From Bacteroidaceae bacterium (GTDB lineage: Bacteria; Bacteroidota; Bacteroidia; Bacteroidales; Barnesiellaceae_A): a DNA stretch of 64,000 nucleotides. Made by a program: the position numbers and the translations under genes. Positions 61,904 through 64,000 of the stretch are shown piece after piece (position 1 is the stretch's first letter; each line of letters begins with the position of its first letter). The stretch spans positions 1 to 64,000 of the forward strand of contig JAFUOV010000024.1 of NCBI GenBank assembly GCA_017481745.1. Reading direction: 5' to 3'. The notes beneath the pieces were generated by a model. It ran no database searches. It was not told the origin of the DNA and saw only the letters and a program-made list of their open reading frames with translations.

Positions 61904-63250
61904 ATGAATAGAATAGCAAAACATATATGGGCGACGTTGCTGTTGTTGGTGGTGGCACTGCCTACTGTGGCGCAGCGTTTCTCGGTGCAGGGTGGCGATG
62001 GCTTGTATAGTACCTACATCGAAGATTATCGCTCGACCGATGGCATAAACGCTGTGATTGTGGTGTATGGCACTGCCGACAAGGTGTTGCGATTTGATGC
62101 ACCTTCTGCCGAGCCTATTACTTGGTATACTTACGACGATGTAGTAAACCCATTGCCAGCCACGCAAGTCAACCATTACTCTACCACACCGCTTTCTCGC
62201 ACCGAGTGCGGATATGTAGTGATGCATGGCGACCATCCATACTATCTTTATGTGGTCGACTACATAAAGCATCCCTTGGTATTGTCGAGTGTGAGTGTGC
62301 AAGAGGGTGCAGCGATGTGTGATGTTGTTACGCTCGATATAGAGGGTAGTGGCAAGGAGATGACATATTATGCCTTCAACAATATGTATCCCTATAAGAT
62401 AGAGCGTGATATTGTTATCTCATACAATACCCTGCAATGGAACGAGGAGGCTCTCGCTTACGACGAAGTGCCGACGGAAACAACGCTCAAGCAATTCTCT
62501 TCGACCTATCCCGTAACGGCTCCGTTGTGCAATACAACTTTTGCCGTTACCGGCGACCGTTTCTTGGAGGAGTGGGGCATGACACAAGAAGTTGTTACCG
62601 ATGAGTTTATAACCGTAGCTGTCGAGGCGCAAGCCAAGGCCAATCAGATATACCGTGAGGCAGAGAATGAGTTGGATCGTCATCCCGAAGACTTGGGTGG
62701 CTCGGCTCCTGTTGAGATAGAGTTTAACGCCTATTACACCGATGCAGTTACGCACGTCGAGTGGCAATTTGCTACCGATGCCCATTTCAATGATGTAACG
62801 CATCGCTACAACGACGATGTCTTGCGCTATACTTTCCGCGAAGATGGTACTGTTTATGTGCGCCTTACCGTATCGAGTTACGACGAGACTTGCATATATG
62901 AGTGCGAGCCGTTGGTAGTGAACATTGGTACTTCGAGCCTTGAAATACCCAATGCCTTCTCGCCCGGTACGATTGACGGCAAAAACGACGAGTGGCGCGT
63001 GGCTTTTAAGTCGATTGTCGAGTTCCGTTGCTGGATTTTCAACAAACAGGGTGTGCAGCTCTATTACAGCGAAAATCCCGGCGAAGGGTGGGACGGTACA
63101 CATGGCGGTCGATTGGTTGCTCCCGGTGCATACTATTATGTGATAGAGGCGCGTGGTGCCGATGATGTCATATACAAGCGCAGCGGACATATCAATCTGA
63201 TGCACTCGCGCAAAAATCGCACAGCTACCGATGGTAAAGAACAACAATAG
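61904..63250 (+). CDS. Secreted protein with a type B (CHU_C/gliding) C-terminal domain
   Basis: This 448-residue protein has a signal peptide (MNRIAKHIWATLLLLVVALPTVAQ). The N-terminal 350 residues form beta-rich domains, and the last 95 match the gliding-motility-associated C-terminal domain: IPNAFSPGTIDGKNDEW, IFNKQGVQLYYSENPGEGWDGTHGGRLVAPGAYYYVI and SGHINLM (key FSPGTIDGKND and GWDGTHGG). In Bacteroidetes this domain is a type IX secretion export signal or surface anchor. It is followed after 26 bases by a lytic transglycosylase gene. No secretion-system genes lie in the window, so how it is exported is open. Confidence 0.88.
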   Translation: MNRIAKHIWATLLLLVVALPTVAQRFSVQGGDGLYSTYIEDYRSTDGINAVIVVYGTADKVLRFDAPSAEPITWYTYDDVVNPLPATQVNHYSTTPLSRTECGYVVMHGDHPYYLYVVDYIKHPLVLSSVSVQEGAAMCDVVTLDIEGSGKEMTYYAFNNMYPYKIERDIVISYNTLQWNEEALAYDEVPTETTLKQFSSTYPVTAPLCNTTFAVTGDRFLEEWGMTQEVVTDEFITVAVEAQAKANQIYREAENELDRHPEDLGGSAPVEIEFNAYYTDAVTHVEWQFATDAHFNDVTHRYNDDVLRYTFREDGTVYVRLTVSSYDETCIYECEPLVVNIGTSSLEIPNAFSPGTIDGKNDEWRVAFKSIVEFRCWIFNKQGVQLYYSENPGEGWDGTHGGRLVAPGAYYYVIEARGADDVIYKRSGHINLMHSRKNRTATDGKEQQ

Positions 63251-63276
63251 AACATATTTCGATAGGTTTGAGAAAG

Positions 63277-64000
63277 ATGAAAAGCTTTATTCTGAACATT
63301 TTGGCACTTGTATCCCTCGCAACATTGTTAGTTGTCGAGCCTGCCATGGCGCGTGATACCCAACAGAGTGGATTTAACGAGGTTTATTGCACACCGCAAG
63401 TCCCTGCCAAAACAACATTTGCCGGTAAGGAGATAGACCTTACTCGCTACGATATGTATGAGCGTTATGAGCGTGAGTTGACAACCGCTTGCTATATGCA
63501 CAGCACAACGATGTTGACCCTCAAACGTGCCAACCGCTATCTGCCCGTTATTGTACCCATTCTCAAGCAACAATCTATACCCCTCGATTTCATCTACTTG
63601 GCAGCTATCGAGAGTGCCTTCAATCCACTTGCCTATTCGCCGGCAAAGGCTGCCGGAATATGGCAGTTTATGGCTTCTACTGCGCGCGAATATGGTCTTG
63701 AAGTGAACGAAGATATCGACGAGAGGTACAATGTCGAGAAGGCTACGGTTGCCGCATGCAAGTATCTGCGCAATGCCTACAAGAAGTATGGCAGTTGGGT
63801 CAATGCTGCCGCTGCATACAATGCGGGTACCAAACGCATCACTGCCGAGTTGGAGCGTCAAGATGTCGACGAAGCCTTCGACTTGCATCTTGTGCAAGAG
63901 ACAAGCCGATATGTTTTCCGTATATTGGCTACCAAAGAGGTGTTTTCGTCGCCACAGAAATATGGTTTTCATCTGACCGAAAAACAGCTATATCAACCCA
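63277..64000 (+). CDS. Lytic transglycosylase (MltD/SLT-like), 3' end outside the window
   Basis: This is 241 codons of a protein that runs past the window edge. A signal peptide (MKSFILNILALVSLATLLVVEPAMA) is followed by the SLT domain: the catalytic Glu in AAIESAFNPLAYS, then AAGIWQFMASTAREYGL, YNVEKATVAACKYLRNAYKKYGSW and AAAYNAGTKRI. These enzymes cut peptidoglycan glycan strands. The C-terminal part, possibly with LysM modules as in MltD, is not visible. It probably shares an operon with the type B domain gene 26 bases upstream. Confidence 0.92.
   Translation, partial: MKSFILNILALVSLATLLVVEPAMARDTQQSGFNEVYCTPQVPAKTTFAGKEIDLTRYDMYERYERELTTACYMHSTTMLTLKRANRYLPVIVPILKQQSIPLDFIYLAAIESAFNPLAYSPAKAAGIWQFMASTAREYGLEVNEDIDERYNVEKATVAACKYLRNAYKKYGSWVNAAAAYNAGTKRITAELERQDVDEAFDLHLVQETSRYVFRILATKEVFSSPQKYGFHLTEKQLYQP

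Overview
The window looks like chromosomal DNA of a gut-type Bacteroidales bacterium. The evidence is the RprX/RprY two-component pair, the second elongation factor G (EF-G2) typical of Bacteroides, DUF4199/DUF6452/DUF6048-type proteins, a type B sorting-domain protein, a LysM plus binding-protein fusion, many signal-peptide and lipobox proteins, and more than a dozen upstream regions with the Bacteroidetes -7 element TAnnTTTGY (several with TTG about 20 bases further up). I cannot fix the genus. No rRNA, tRNA, CRISPR array, insertion sequence or prophage was seen.

Layout. 1-3,970: end of a GIN-domain-like protein, then a leftward ABC exporter operon with a lipoprotein, and two small envelope proteins. 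4,039-10,306: dnaG, aspA (clear promoter), an AT-rich WG-type protein and hemW. 10,337-19,605: EF-G2 with a palindrome upstream, rprXY, a PBP4-type peptidase, an acidic protein, rsmI and a coiled-coil lipoprotein. 19,703-27,423: a divergent locus. A leftward regulator joins a hemerythrin-like di-iron domain to a LuxR helix-turn-helix, opposite a porin, an imelysin lipoprotein, a di-haem oxidoreductase lipoprotein and a ResB-CcsA cytochrome c assembly protein. 27,442-33,780: CPBP protease, DAACS symporter, acyl-CoA synthetase, a 335-base gap with a strongly structured, probably pseudoknotted RNA element and a 10-codon ORF, two AT-rich secreted proteins and a PAS protein. 33,808-38,082: a TolC/HlyD/MFS tripartite efflux operon whose leader carries a 36-codon ORF and a hairpin. 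38,285-44,259: secreted endonuclease I, a lipoprotein, menA and an AddB-like nuclease. 44,291-51,198: PhoR/PhoB-like pair, esterase, umuDC and enolase. 51,243-57,778: MATE exporter, then a six-gene rightward envelope operon (DUF4199, glycosyltransferase, nitroreductase, DUF6452, DUF6048, MscS channel) and an HSDR_N-type protein. 57,881-64,000: holA, an outer-membrane barrel plus LysM/binding-protein pair, a type B sorting-domain protein and the start of a lytic transglycosylase.

The most interesting candidates are the structured RNA at about 31,711-31,940, the leader ORF of the efflux operon (37,906-38,016), the hemerythrin-LuxR regulated haem/iron locus, and an EF-G whose GTPase motifs are degenerate. 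Gaps over 300 bases are described at 10,337-10,665, 12,823-13,137, 31,630-31,964 and 37,832-38,284.
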